Notes under the pieces: model-generated
Seen by the model: only the letters and a program-made list of their open reading frames with translations
Databases searched by the model: none
What the model was told of the DNA's origin: nothing
From: Pomphorhynchus laevis
Lineage: Eukaryota; Acanthocephala; Palaeacanthocephala; Echinorhynchida; Pomphorhynchidae
Direction of reading: 5' to 3'
Assembly: GCA_012934845.2 (NCBI GenBank)
Contig: WNNJ02003299.1
Coordinates: 26,048-90,047, forward strand
DNA: 64,000 bases
Shown: in pieces, positions 41,431 to 54,546 of the stretch
Numbering within the stretch: position 1 is the stretch's first letter
Layout: the number at the start of each line of letters is the position of its first letter
Made by a program: the position numbers and the translations under genes

Positions 41431-44400
41431 TTTTACAATTTTATCTGTTTAAGAATCCACAAATCTATTATTATTTAAAAATGTACTAGAAATCAAAATA
41501 GAATGTTTTTTTAACGAAAAGACTAAAATACAGAGTTAATGTAAGTGAAATTTTTAAATATTGTTTGATAAAATTATGATTTAATAAAATCCGCATATTA
41601 TTAAAGATAAAGTCATAATATACAATGAAGTTATTGCATTATTATTCCCGACAATAAATGAATAAATAATATAGAATTCGTACTTTTACAAAATACCAAA
41701 ATAACACCGTTCACCAAAAGTGAACGGTGTCCGATACCCGACTGGGTACATTGGTTAGTCTTAAAAGTTCATCGTCTTTAAGGAAACAAATTTAATGTTA
41801 CAAAATGTTTATATATTGATATAAAATTCTTTAAATTGTAAATTTAAATTACAAAAATATTCTACAAATATCTTTAATTTCGATTTTACTCTGTTTGGAT
41901 TTATTTCAATTTTGCTGTTTAACCTAATCCACTAACACACATGCAATTGCATTCACAAGTTTTATTTATTCCAAAATGCAAAATTTAAAATAATTAAATT
42001 TTTATTTTAATAGATTAATACAATTTTTTAAAAAATATCCTATACTATTAAAATTCCTTACCATATGATGCAGTTATTCTACCCTTCTTACGTATATACA
42101 TAAGTATTTCTGATGACCACATTTAAACAAAACTAGTTTGCTTTGTTAAGTTGTTTATTAAAATAAGAAAAATTTAGGCATCCAAAGTTGTATATTAAAC
42201 GTATAATGTATAATATTAACAATAACTAGTCATAAAACTCTATGAATAAAAATGCACTAACATGTTATGCAATCTATACTATCGTGTTAGAAGAATTACA
42301 TTACAAATATTTTATAGTCAGAGACAGTAGAAAGACCTAACACTTACCAAATTGTTAACACTAAAATTATCAGTAGAGTAAAAGAGGCCACATTTTAATT
42401 GCAATAAAAATAAATATATTTGGATATTGATGGTATGTGAAGAAATGAATATACAACAAACTTCCTTATAAAACGTTGAATTATAATAAGCGCTCACAAT
42501 TGCAATTTATGTTTAAAAGTTCAATTTTTTAAATGCTAAATGTATCTCAACGCTTAAAATAAGCAATCTGACCATTTAAACTTTTAGATTATAAAAATGT
42601 TCAAGGTTTTTCTAAAGATGCTAGCAGAAGATAGCGGAATATATAAATAGTTTTATTGATCCTGTTCCAAATTTAAAATAATTGATCAAAATCACATATT
42701 TTTCAAAAGATTATCAATAATATAATCAATTTAATTTAAAATCATGAACATATAAATCCAATTTGTAAAATTGACAAGTATCGATTGTAAAACACTATAA
42801 TTTTCCAAATATAAATAGATACAATAAGATATAAATATTCGTTCATTTATGTTATTTAAAGTTTCAAAACCATTATGTGAGGGACTTATATGAATTAGTT
42901 GATATCTTATGGACATAAATTAAGATTCACAAAAACTGTGAACCTTCTTTGTGCGAATTACGAACAGAATATATCGTGCATTTGAATACACATTTAGCAA
43001 AAGTTATCTAACGACGATATATTTTTTAAATACATTAATATATTATATAATAATATAAATTATAACATAAATTTATTCTATATTAAAAAGATATATTAAA
43101 ATATATCTTTATATATTTATATCTATATATATTTATATTATATTTTATTTTATCAATATATTCAATATATCTGCAATAAATATACTCCATATATATAAGA
43201 ATAATTTGAGCTCGTAGGTAAAATAATTTGATTTTTAGCAATAACAATGCACCAAGACGCGATTACATATTGTGAAATGCGTGATAAAAGAGTTTAGAAG
43301 TGTACCTTTTGAATAAAGCATTGTCACAATGTACGCTTTTGATAGCAAATCTGGTAAAAACGGACGGAACATTGAAAAATATCATTGAAATATAAAAGGC
43401 TTAGATGTTAAGTAATTTATCTAATTTTACAAATATAGGCAATGTAAACACTGTTCAGCAAAAATTTTATATTTTGCTGAAGTGAATTTTTATATTTTAT
43501 ATTTTTAGGATAATGATATATTTACGAATTATTCAGATAACCTTGAAAATATCGTCGATTGCAGCATTTATCGCTGTTTTCATTAAAGTTAAAGGAAAAG
43601 CAGTGCTTTTGCTTATCGTGGTGAATATTTCTAATAATAATAAATAGAAGCAAATAGTACTATATAAAGGATCATTAACCAAGTTAATTGTGGTTTATCT
43701 TCTAAAATCTTAACAACGGTCCGTGCAAATATCACACAATAAATGACCTTAACTATGAAAATTGTCAGCCCTGGTTAATTCTATTCATCATGACAAAGCT
43801 ATTGCTACTATTTACCATAGAAAGTTTTTTTACCCTGACCCTGTGATTGCTTGAGATGACTAAAGTTTTCAGCATGAACCCGAATTGCTAATTGTAAGGA
43901 AATGTATAAATGCCAATATTAATAATTATATTCACGAACATATTGTGTTAGAAACACATAATTTCAGTTTAATTTGTAGATAAAATTCTAATTGCGCACG
44001 AAATGAATAATCAACAGTTTAAATTTAAAAATATTTTAGATACAGAAATTAAATTTTAAATTTTGTTCAAAAATTTAAAATTAAAATTTATTTTAAATGC
44101 AGAAATGTCGTCAAATTTGCACTTATAAATTTCAAAGTTTTATGAAAGTAATGAAATTGAATGTAATAAATTTAAGTTAGATTTAAATTAATTAAATATA
44201 AATTAAATAAATAAATTTACTTATACAGTTAATTATTCTGACTGCGATTTATTAAAATCAGAAGTATAAGAAACGAAAAAAAAATATTGAGGAAATATAT
44301 CCTCAAGCCGAAACATTATTCAAAATTTAAGAAACTAAATATTTATTTAATTTTAAAAATACAATCCACTATTCTTTACGCTTATTGAAAATTTACGCTT

Positions 44401-47064
44401 TTTGCGCATGGATAACGAATGACATATTGATATTTGATTATTTTTTAAATATTTGACAATTAGATGCATTATGTCATTGAAACATCACTTAAAGTATAAA
44501 GAATCCAGTTTATTTGTTTCCAATTTTGAATAATAAAAAAAGCATTTCTTCAATTAATATGAGTGAAATGGTGTACATAAAACATCAATGGTCCGTAAAT
44601 GAATATTTTATTAAAAAACAACAACCTTTTATTTTAAATGATACGACTTTGTACAATCCAAAACATTTATATTTCCAGTGGTCAATTGTAGTTACTTTAT
44701 TTTAATCCGACTTTTTAAAGATTAGGAAATATATTTTCAATATTAAAGTTAATTAATTTTTTTATTTTAAATAATTGTGACATTTTAAGTTTTTAATTTA
44801 AACTTTATATATCATTTTTTCAACTTTATATACCATAAAAACTTAGTACACATTGAGGCTTTTACAGTGTATGGTCATATATAGTTCCAACTAGTCATAC
44901 CAATATTACGTTTTAAAATAATGTTTGATTTTAATCTAAACACTGTCTGCTCAATGACAACAAAAATATTAGATATTTTCATTTGAGTAAATCAACTTCA
45001 AATGTTTGTTGAAAGAAATACCCACCACAATCGGTTATACTTTACCGATTTCGCTGTTACATAAAACTTGAATATAATATAAATTATATTACACATTATA
45101 TATGTTGATCAAACACATTGAACGAGAATTGTCAGTTACTAGCTCTAATGACGAATAATAAATGCACGAAAACCATGAAAATACAGCGAACATAAAGATA
45201 AAACCAATGATTCGCTATATATCTACATTCATTTCTGTGTTATAGACATTAGCAGTCAAAAGCGTTGATATGATTAACCTTAATGCAAAACATTTAAACG
45301 AATATTCGAAGCAATAAATCATGGCTCGCAATTGATAAAATTTCTCGTTTATTAGAAATATTTTCCGGTTAGGATTATAAGTGACAGTTAGCTAGATTAC
45401 AATAGATTCCTATATATATGTCCTTGATTGCTTATATGACATATGAGAAAATATAATTTATACACTTAAATAGTAATCAAATATACATATTTACAATTTT
45501 ATATCTAATTTTTCAGATATTAATAATATATAGTTATTACAGGAACAAAGAAGCAGAAATTATCCTTTATTTGATTAAGAATTCTATATTTCGATAGCTC
45601 CTTCTATCATCATGAAGATTACAAAAAAATATTTCACTTAATATTTTTAGGTGAAATACTTTTTTTTGTAATCCTGATGATGATAGCAGGAAATATCGAA
45701 ATATAGATTTTTTTTATCAAATAAAGGATATTTTCTTCTTCGTTCCTGTAAAAAGTATATATTTAAAATGGAAGAAGATTGTGGGTTTAGTATTTATTAT
45801 TAATAACAATGCAATAATCGATTTTATTACTAGAGAATACATGTTACATCCTAACAACTTGTAGTCTGGAATTATTACTAAAATATATGTTCCCGTTTGA
45901 AAAGCTTTAATTTGGATTTCTATATGGAATCAAATAGAATTTGAAATATGCCCATCGTAAGATAAAAATATATTCAAAATTTAACAAAGTTCAGTGATTT
46001 ACTAATATTTGAATTTTATTCAAATAGTTTTATATTAACTAGTTCATAAAATTAAAATGGGGATTATTTAATCCCCATTTTAATATTGTCGACCAGATGA
46101 GTGGATCACGGGAATACAAAATTAAAAATATTTTAATTTGAATATATAATTACGATATATTATAATATAAACTAATATGTATAATTCCGAATAAACAAGC
46201 CATTGCATTGATGTGATTTGCAGAAAATGTTTAATGTGAGCTCCGCCTTATTCAGCCAAAATAGAAAAAATGTACAAGGGCATATAATTATAGTCGAACT
46301 TATCTTTCCTTGACAGACGACAAAGTGTTCTAAATTTCATTACAAATAAGTTCTTGTGATTTAATCAGTGACCGTTCACAATTCGATATTCTGAACATCC
46401 TGCGGAAACACTTGGTCAGTGTTTATAAACAGCAAAATTATTTGCATACAGTAAACACGAAGATTAGCTTGTTTAAAAGATAATGGACGATAGACAATAA
46501 AATGGCTAAATTACAAAAGACTGAGTGAATTACACATTAAAGAATGTCCTTTCGATATATTAGCGGTTCGGAGTATTGAATTCCATCAAGCTTTATTAAA
46601 AAGGTAAATTATAAGTTGACAAAAAATAAATTGATTTCTTAATTACAAAATGTATATCGATCAAATCGATCAATAAAGACAGCATACAAAGAAAATTGTA
46701 CAACCTAAGTAGCATTTTATTGATTGTACAATCAATAAAAGCAACATTCAAAAATTATACAATTCAAGCCTAGTGTATGAAATTCCATAGAATGAAAATC
46801 GCAGCTGCAGATGAATGGGATTATCTGAAACGTTAATCTTTACATGGTGGTACATTTACAGTGTACTTTATGAACCTTCTACAAAAAACACGATTAGAAA
46901 AATCTAAAAAATTCGACACGGCACTCTGGGTCAAATTATTTTTTGAACTTGAATTTATTATTTAGCAATAATTATAAATATTTATAATATTATAATATTA
47001 ATAATATTAATATTTATAATATTATTATTGTAAATATTTACAATAATTATAAATATGTATAATA
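41431..47064. other. gene-poor AT-rich region
   Basis: No coding region recognised. Contains a short hairpin at 41705-41730 (ACACCGTTCAC/GTGAACGGTGT), a hammerhead-like scrap near 42605 (CTAAAGATGCTAG), and the foldback at 45520. If the 51.3-kb exon belongs to the sacsin-like gene this would be its first long intron. Confidence 0.45.
45520..45765. repeat. foldback element, family B, second copy
   Basis: Same arms and order as at 30773 (ATAGTTATTACAGGAAC, TCTATATTTCGATAGCTCC). The right arm has an exact CTGATGA (45674-45680), then GATA...TATC and GAAA, a better hammerhead core than its sibling. Confidence 0.8.
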
Positions 47065-47340
47065 GACCTGTGCTGCCATTTGCCAGTGCTTTTGCTAATG
47101 ATCCTATTTGGTGAAGCAGTAGTGCTGATTTAGCACTCAATGTGAAGTTACCAGAAATCTTTCTGGTACTTCATACACATGACTCGTGTGCCGTCTGCCA
47201 GTCCTCCTCTGCATCCAGTAGTGGGAGGGATCTGGCGCTGATGAGTCATTGTGATGACGAAACGGTACTTGCTACCGTTCTTCCGCGTCTGGCTTCAATG
47301 ATAACAACGTATTTCACGCGGATTGGTCTCACCCTCTTTT
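47065..47340 (+). mobile_element. single diverged retrozyme-like monomer
   Basis: One permuted copy of the 300-bp monomer of the 26-kb array, running from AGACCTGTGCTG to GGTCTCACCCTCTTTT. It keeps the hairpins in order (TTTGCCAGTGC, TAGTGCTGATTTAGCACT, CCAGAAATCTTTCTGG), with bases changed on both arms of the second and third. No tandem partner and no clear target-site duplication. Confidence 0.85.
47186..47268 (+). ncRNA. type III hammerhead ribozyme, diverged singleton
   Basis: GTGCCGTC (cut predicted after 47195), helix I TGCCAG...CTGGCG, CTGATGA, GTCAT-TGTG-ATGAC, GAAA, CGGTAC. Helix III differs from the array but still pairs (GTGCCGT with ACGGTAC, one G-U), and helix I keeps pairing through a U-G. 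Core intact. Confidence 0.9.
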
Positions 47341-50300
47341 GAAATATTTATAAGTAATAATTATATTACTTAATAAAATTAAATATCTCTATATATTGGG
47401 TGTTTGCTTAAGTGCTATGCAATAAAATAAAACGCAAATGATTTTGCGAAACAACACCATTCGCCTTGCTGCCGTATTTTGCTTTTCAATTAAGCTCGAC
47501 GAGTAAAACATCTGAAGAAATGTAAAAATGTAGTGACATACTACTATTATGTAATTATTCTGAGTAAAAATTAAAATTTTTATTCAATATATAAAAATTT
47601 ACTGACAAATTTAATTTTATTTACTTTAAATTATTATCTTTATTTACTTTTAATAATATTTTTATAATTTAATATAAATATAATTACATTTATAATTTAC
47701 TAATATTATTGCCATAAAAATACTCAAATTGTCTCTTAATGTATATTATAACAGAATTAAATATTTATTCATTAAATATTAAATATTTATTTTTAATTTA
47801 TAAAAACGTAATTACAAATCAATACAGTAGAATTTCCACAATAAAAACCAGGATAAAATTAAAAATAAAATAATTACAGTGTAATTTGTGATTAGCTAAC
47901 CGTATGCATGTAACGCAAGTCAGTAGTCCTGATCGATGTGTATATAAAAACGCAGATATGAAAAATAATATGCAAATGTTTTTGTCCTTTAAGCACACCT
48001 CTTATATATCATGGAGAATAGTTACTAGAAGGATTACAACTAGTAATATTAGTCGACACTACACACATAAGCAGTTATATGAAATTGGCAGAAGCAACTA
48101 ATAGTCCGTCGAATTTTATTTTCTCATAGTGAAACAGGAGACTTAATGCACGAGAAGTTATTGCAGTAATGCTGTTCGGAAGGTGAATGTGATCTTCTGC
48201 CAGCATTTACAATTAAATATTCTCCTAGTTTACAAATAGACACATATTTGTTGATCTGTGCTGCAGAGTATTAAAAAATATCGATCAAATGTTATATATA
48301 AACAATCAAGCAAGATGAATCAACACAATGAACGATTAAGATTGTCAATGAAAGGTTCAGTGATGACGTGGGTTGTCCTATTGGATCATGCATTGAGAGT
48401 GAAGTCAACATATCAGGTCGGTAAGCACCATAGATACAAGCATTAAAGTTTTAAAGGTCGTAGAAATCAATCAATATACTCAAAACAATAATGAACTGAT
48501 TTATATAATTTAATCAATGAATAATTGATTTGTTCAAAAACCTAACCATAAATTACTCGAGGAATGAATAATAACCACAAACAATATATAGGAAAATGCT
48601 TGTACGTATTTCGAATCCTCCATTTTTAAGACAGCGAGTAGTATTGTGATATAAAATTATGAAAATGCATACCTACAATTTCATTATACAGGGTAGGCAC
48701 GGTCTACACGGTTAATGATTTGTATATTATATATTATGTATAAATCTGTTGTATAAATGTTGTATATGACAGATTAGATAGATGTCTATTTTGTATCGGA
48801 GAAACGACGATAGGCATTTTTTATAGATTGAATTAATCACTATTCTACTAAAACCATTTAAAGTGTGAAGTTTCAAGTACTTCCATAATATCTTAACAGG
48901 ACAGTAGATTTACACATTGAAAGTAACTTTTAAATTTGTAATAAAAAATAATTAATAACGCGTAGAGTAATTTATTTACTGTGAAATAAATTTGATATGA
49001 AATTATCAGAGGTAAAATAACTGACTCAAAGTGATATAGTCAACCAATTAGCACAATATAATGGGCATGATTTGAATTTTTGTAAAAATGGATATGCGAG
49101 GTTAAAATTACGTTTACTAGCTTATTCAGCAAATAATAAACTAGTAATTTTTACAAATATGTAATGAAAAGTAAAAAATATTCTTCTTAATATTTATAAC
49201 TCATATAATAAAGAGTACAAATATCGTAAGCCTATCTAGAGTCCATATAACTCAGTTATGAAACTAGTACATTTTAACTTGTTTATTAGAAAAATGAACA
49301 AATAAACAGGCTTATAATTCGGAATGCTGTGAAATTACAAAAAGACGATTTTTTATCGTACAATAATAGTTGAAATAAAACGAATATTATGTAATTTATA
49401 AAAGAACCATTACTGATGTGATTACTGTTTGACATTTCTTGACTAACTGATTCAATAAATCACACTGCTTACATTACTTTTGCGAAATGTTATAAACTAA
49501 TGACGCATCTTTAACAAAAAGATGAAATCTTTTTATTTTATTGTGGCGTAAGTAAAAAGTAATATTTTTAAGGTGTCTTGAAAGAGTGCTATGCATAAAT
49601 CGGGAATGTTAAAACTTTAGACAGAATTTTAGTTTTTCATATCTAAGATGTGAAATATTTTTGGTTTGTTGATCGTATAAAATTCTGCCACATTATAGAC
49701 GGGAACATTCTCGAATCGGAATTTTCGATTTTCAAAAACAATCTAAGTATAAGACTAACCCATATCTCGGCAGAAGGTCTAACTGAGAATTTATTTTAAA
49801 ATATATCGTATTTTTTATATAAATATGAAAATTACGACTAAATTTAGAACATAAAATTTAAGAAATTACAATTAATTGCTAACTAATTATTATCAAACGA
49901 AGCTCTTATTTTTCGCACAGATGACTTTTATTTTGCTATTTAAAGTTTTAGACTAGTTTTGGAAAGTAATTTCATTTTTGAAATTAAAAACCCTTGAATT
50001 TAAATTACTTAATTAAGATTAAGTAAATATTGAGAACATGAAGCATGACCAAATCTCATTTGCCCTTTTATAGCAAAAGGAAATAAGAAAGTAAATGTTT
50101 TCACACAAAATTGAAGCGCATCCAGGTGCATCAATTGACCATTTATTAGAAACAATTTTATGCAAATTAAAATAACTTTTTAATTTTTAACTACTAAATT
50201 AGTTAAGTCAGTCTAATAGTTTAGGCTGACTCATATCTCAATACCAATATGCCCGATAGAGGAACAATTTGTCTTTTTAAGGTATCATACTTATATTTGA

Positions 50301-51264
50301 CTGTTAAAAATCTAACTTAATTTGGCACATCTATAAATAATTATCTTATAATTTGATTTTGGTATTAAAATACCAATATCAAATTTTGGTATCTTAATAA
50401 TTTGTTTCGCAGAAACAAATGAGCATTTTTTTGTTCCAAACTCTAATTTTTATAAAATGATTTTGCTAAATTTCATTACAAAACGAATCGACTTATTTTT
50501 GAGTTAATAATCGATAGATTGCAGGGGTGTAAATCGATTAAATGAATCATGGTCAAAACTTATTTATTCTTTCACACACAGAAGATTTAAAAGTATCACA
50601 TTGTTTTTACGTAAAATTGTAGTCCTAAAAGCTGCCTTAATTAATCCGCCTTTAAAAGTGATTTAATTTAAAATAAAATAATCATAGGCTTTTATAAGAA
50701 ATACGGGCTGACCTACTTTATATATCAGTCACAACATGCCCATTGAGACAATTTTTTTCTTAAAAAATATTTACTTATATTTAACTCTTAAAATCCCACT
50801 ATAATAATACCGTTATAAGTTAAAAATATATCTTGATTCATTTTTATACAAAATTTTAAGACATTTTTAAATGTGTAATAAAAAATTTAAAAATGTTAAC
50901 ACATCTTTTAATTTTTGTTTTCAAATTTCTTCAAAACGTTGCAGATATAAACTGATGTAAAAATATGTATGAACTTCTGTAAAAAATATTTTTTTTAAAT
51001 CTTAATGAAAGTAGATAGAAGACACATCAACTACGCCTTTGATATTTTATGTTTGTATTAGATCTTAAAAGTGTATTGTCTTCATTTTTCAAGGTGTTAA
51101 TTATTAAATTAACAAGTAATTAACATGTAATTAACTTGCATGATTACTTATTAATTAACCAAATTAATTATTAATTAAAATATCAATTATTGTAGGTATA
51201 ATTAAGTTAAGCTTATATTAATTAATTTTGAATCTTAATCTTTAAATTATAATCACATACTTAC
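47341..51264. other. gene-poor AT-rich region
   Basis: No coding region, RNA gene or repeat that I can support. Short frames near 47.9 and 48.3 kb look like chance. Confidence 0.4.
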
Positions 51265-51844
51265 GTATTTCGCTAGGTTGATCCTCATTAAAATCAACCG
51301 CTGTCGTGTCATCATCAACCGTGCTATTGTTATAATTACATTTAACAATATCATCACCTTTTGATTCTTTAGTATCGGTGGTGGTGAGTTGAGGTAACTG
51401 ATCAAGCGTTACTTTGCCGGAATTGATATCAAATGCCGACGAAGTTAGATTACTAAATTCACACATGCTTACCGGTCTACATGACGAATAAACTGAACGT
51501 TGCCTATTTGATTTAATATCTGCAGCCGCATTGCTATTCCATGATATATACGATGTGTCCGCGTGCCGTAATGGTCGACGACGATACGAAACAGAATGGG
51601 AGTTACACTTTTGTAATGGACTTGTTACGTAACTCGATGAAATGTTGCTGCTGCTTTTCTTATTCTTAATACCAAACCATGATGGATTTATATTTAAATT
51701 CATTTCAGATACAAATGATTTAGATCTAGCAGTGTCCGATAATGCAGATTGGTAATACCGACGATCTAGTTGATAACCCGATTGATTGCTGCCGTTGTAT
51801 GAATAACGTGATGCTCTACTACTTTCGTATTTATTGTCGTACAT
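51265..51844 (-). CDS. unrecognised exon, Ser/Asn/Tyr-rich
   Basis: Minus-strand open frame of about 193 codons from ATG 51844 to a good donor (C|GTAAGT) at 51264. Composition is less AT-rich than the flank and looks coding, with a Ser/Tyr/Arg-rich start (YESSRASRYSYNG), a Ser/Lys run and an acidic end (NEDQPSEI). I recognise no domain. The donor is phase 1 and would join in frame to the phase-1 acceptor at the head of the large sacsin-like exon (40763), giving ...PSEI-Q-ATQVQTMSG. So it could be that gene's first coding exon across a 10.5-kb intron, or the start of another gene. Low-complexity chance ORF is the alternative. Confidence 0.5.
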
Positions 51845-54398
51845 ATTAAATTTATTTTTCAACTATTATTATCACCCGACGAAACTGACACCGGCAGCAA
51901 TTTCAAAAATTTACAGAAAGATAAAGAGTTAATTTGTTGTCTACTTGCTGGAAAGAGGACCGATAGCACTACATTTATTGGTATATAATAGGCATCATTT
52001 GCAGTGACAGCATATGGGTATATACGTATTCATCTATTGCTAAGTCTATTATTGTTTTATCGGAGAGATTTAAAGGTGTACAGTATTGCCGCATACACCG
52101 TGAATCCGATTTTATAGAGTTGTGTAGCAATTTCCAATAGTATAACGTGGAAACAGCATCTTTCAAAAATAACTTCCTATTAGGTAGGCAGTAGATATTT
52201 TTCTGCAGTTGATTTCGAATTGTGCGTTACAGTTGAAGAAAAAAGTTTGGATGGTTGTTACTACAAACTAAATATAATTTTTGTTTTCCCTGTTCCTTCG
52301 AACAGCACTCCGAGACAAGTAATAGTAAAACAGCACCAAGAAGAGCAAAGGTCTCTCTAAAGATCGGGATAATTAGATGTCTATTGTTTCTGTTCTAATA
52401 TTGTCAGCAGATCGGACTTATCGTATTAACACAACACAAAAGTGGCCAAAGCAGCAGTCACCTGTTAATACCAATTTGGGTGGACAATCAGAACTCAACA
52501 AAGTACGTTTACAAATAGGGACAAAAATGCAAAATTTTATTGTCCGTTATTTTAGGCAAATGCAGTTTATTTTTCGCTTCACAAATGTAACATTTAATAA
52601 AACCAGCAACGCAAAATCGTGATATAGTCGTCCAATTTTTGTAAAACAGATATTAGTTAGCAAAACAACCTACAGTGAGATATTCTGAGGCATACAGAGA
52701 ATAGAAAACAAGCAATGACTGGTTTTGATTAGTAATTTTTTGCCCTTTAAAAAGGCAAATGAAAAATGTCATGGTATTACTATTTTCGTATACATAAATA
52801 TAAAGATATATGGTGTTATAGCAGTAAAGAAATATAATGACAAGGTCATTCGTGCTTTGTCGATTGCGGAAAGATCACATTGTAAAATCACATCACAATA
52901 TATTCACTCTATATTACTTAGAGTGAATGCCAGCTCAATTAACTCGAGTGAATCGATGATTGAGAATGAAATTAATGTGGGTTGAGAAATATGATACTTG
53001 TGAGCGTTGCGGCTTTTAATAAAAATAATAGGAAATTCCCATGTGGATATGATCAATTTGATTATGTTAAAGCAAAAATAAAAAATAAAATTTATCGCAA
53101 AATACCCTGATTCGTTGTGTAGATGTTAAAATGAAATTCATCGCAATATATCCTGACTGGTTGTAGTAGGTAAAAGGCTACAACAATTTGTGATGGCGTG
53201 GATATCGTGCTTTTCGAATATGACGCGCAGCATATTAATTTTATTATATGATAGTCTGACAAGAATTAAAATTTAAAGTAGAATTTAAAAACGTAGTCAT
53301 TGGCCGTAGTTTAGACATTGAAATTTTACCGAATACATAATGTTATAATTCATAGCGTAAATAAGCGATTGATGATATCACTGCAAAATATTCAAAATGT
53401 TATTTTTCATGTGGGTGTTTTTGAATGTGATTTTATTTATTAAAGATAAAATAAGCGATTGATGATATCACTGCAAAATATTCAAAATGTTATTTTCCAT
53501 GTGTGTGTTTTTAAATGTGATTTTATTTATTAAAGATAAATAATTTCGCATAGTTAAATACATATAATGCTGTTAAGTTACAAATGCACGAGATTTCAAA
53601 ATCCATATTCATAATTACCCGATATTTTATATGCAAATAATATTATTGTATAATAATATTTATTAATGTATGATAAATATGAATTTGACCAATTATAATT
53701 TAAGAATTATGCATTTTAAAGTGTGTTTTAGATATTTAGTAATTATTACAAATGTCGCTAATAATTAATTTTAATATTTACAAATGGAATTATAAACTTT
53801 TAAATTAACTGACTGCAACAGGCATTATAAAATATGTGCTTAAAATAAGGTTTATTCTTAGATTTTAAGAAATTATAGATAGAATTTTAAAATATCCTAG
53901 ATTGACTTAACTAAAGATAAATAAAAATATTAGAATATCAAAAAGTTTATAAGTAATTAAAGATAAGTTAACTAAATAATCACAAATTGAATAATATAAT
54001 TGCTCTCATTTATGTTCAGATACAGAAAATTATTATGCAACATTTGATTATTGAATGTCAATATAAAAAAGTGAATATTCCAACATTGACCAAATAAATA
54101 TCAAGCAAAAATTCTACTGATATGTCTGATAAATCAATGTTCAAAATGACGATTCTTTAATAATTATAGTATACCTGAATATAAATCAAATTAGGATCAT
54201 TTAACTGAATACAGATAACTACATTTGCCAAAGTTGTTGAATATCTTCACGGTAACCGATAAAAATAAAATTTTATTATTTAATAAAAAATTCGAAAATT
54301 TAAAATAGTTATTATTTTCACATCGAACAATGCAAGTAATAGCGGTTAATTTCATATTGCATACCGAATTTTAATTTAAGTAAAAAAAGCAAACATAC
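51845..54398. other. no recognised gene
   Basis: AT-rich, with a tandem duplication at 53.36-53.54 kb. A plus-strand frame at 52377-52622 has no features I can support. Confidence 0.4.
53361..53540 (+). repeat. 90-bp tandem duplication, two copies
   Basis: Starts ATAAGCGATTGATGATATCA at 53361 and again at 53451; the two copies differ by only a few bases. Confidence 0.9.
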
Positions 54399-54546
54399 CT
54401 GATGATACTAACGGTACACTTCCCGCAAAAAGACGAGCAGACCTTATTATATTTGACAATTCCACTCTAGAGCAACTTGAGCGGTTATTTCGTCGATTTG
54501 CAGAACGGAAACATCCAGCTCTGCTATGAGTGATGATATTCCCCAT
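54399..54546 (-). CDS. possible short first exon
   Basis: Minus strand: ATG 54546, 49 open codons with non-AT-biased composition (MGNIITHSRAG..., ending LFAGSVPLVSS), then a donor G|GTATGT. MGN could be a myristoylation start. No partner exon identified; its phase does not join the start of the 51.8-kb frame. Tentative. Confidence 0.3.

Noticed and set aside
47142-47342. 66-codon plus-strand ORF at 47 kb
   Set aside because: It overlaps the ribozyme monomer and is a chance frame through structured RNA sequence.
52377-52985. Two plus-strand ORFs as genes
   Set aside because: No domain, no splice context, composition like the surrounding AT-rich DNA.
54399-54546. Joining the 54.4-kb exon to the 51.8-kb exon
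   Set aside because: The donor is phase 1, and joining at the site before the 51.8-kb frame gives an immediate stop.
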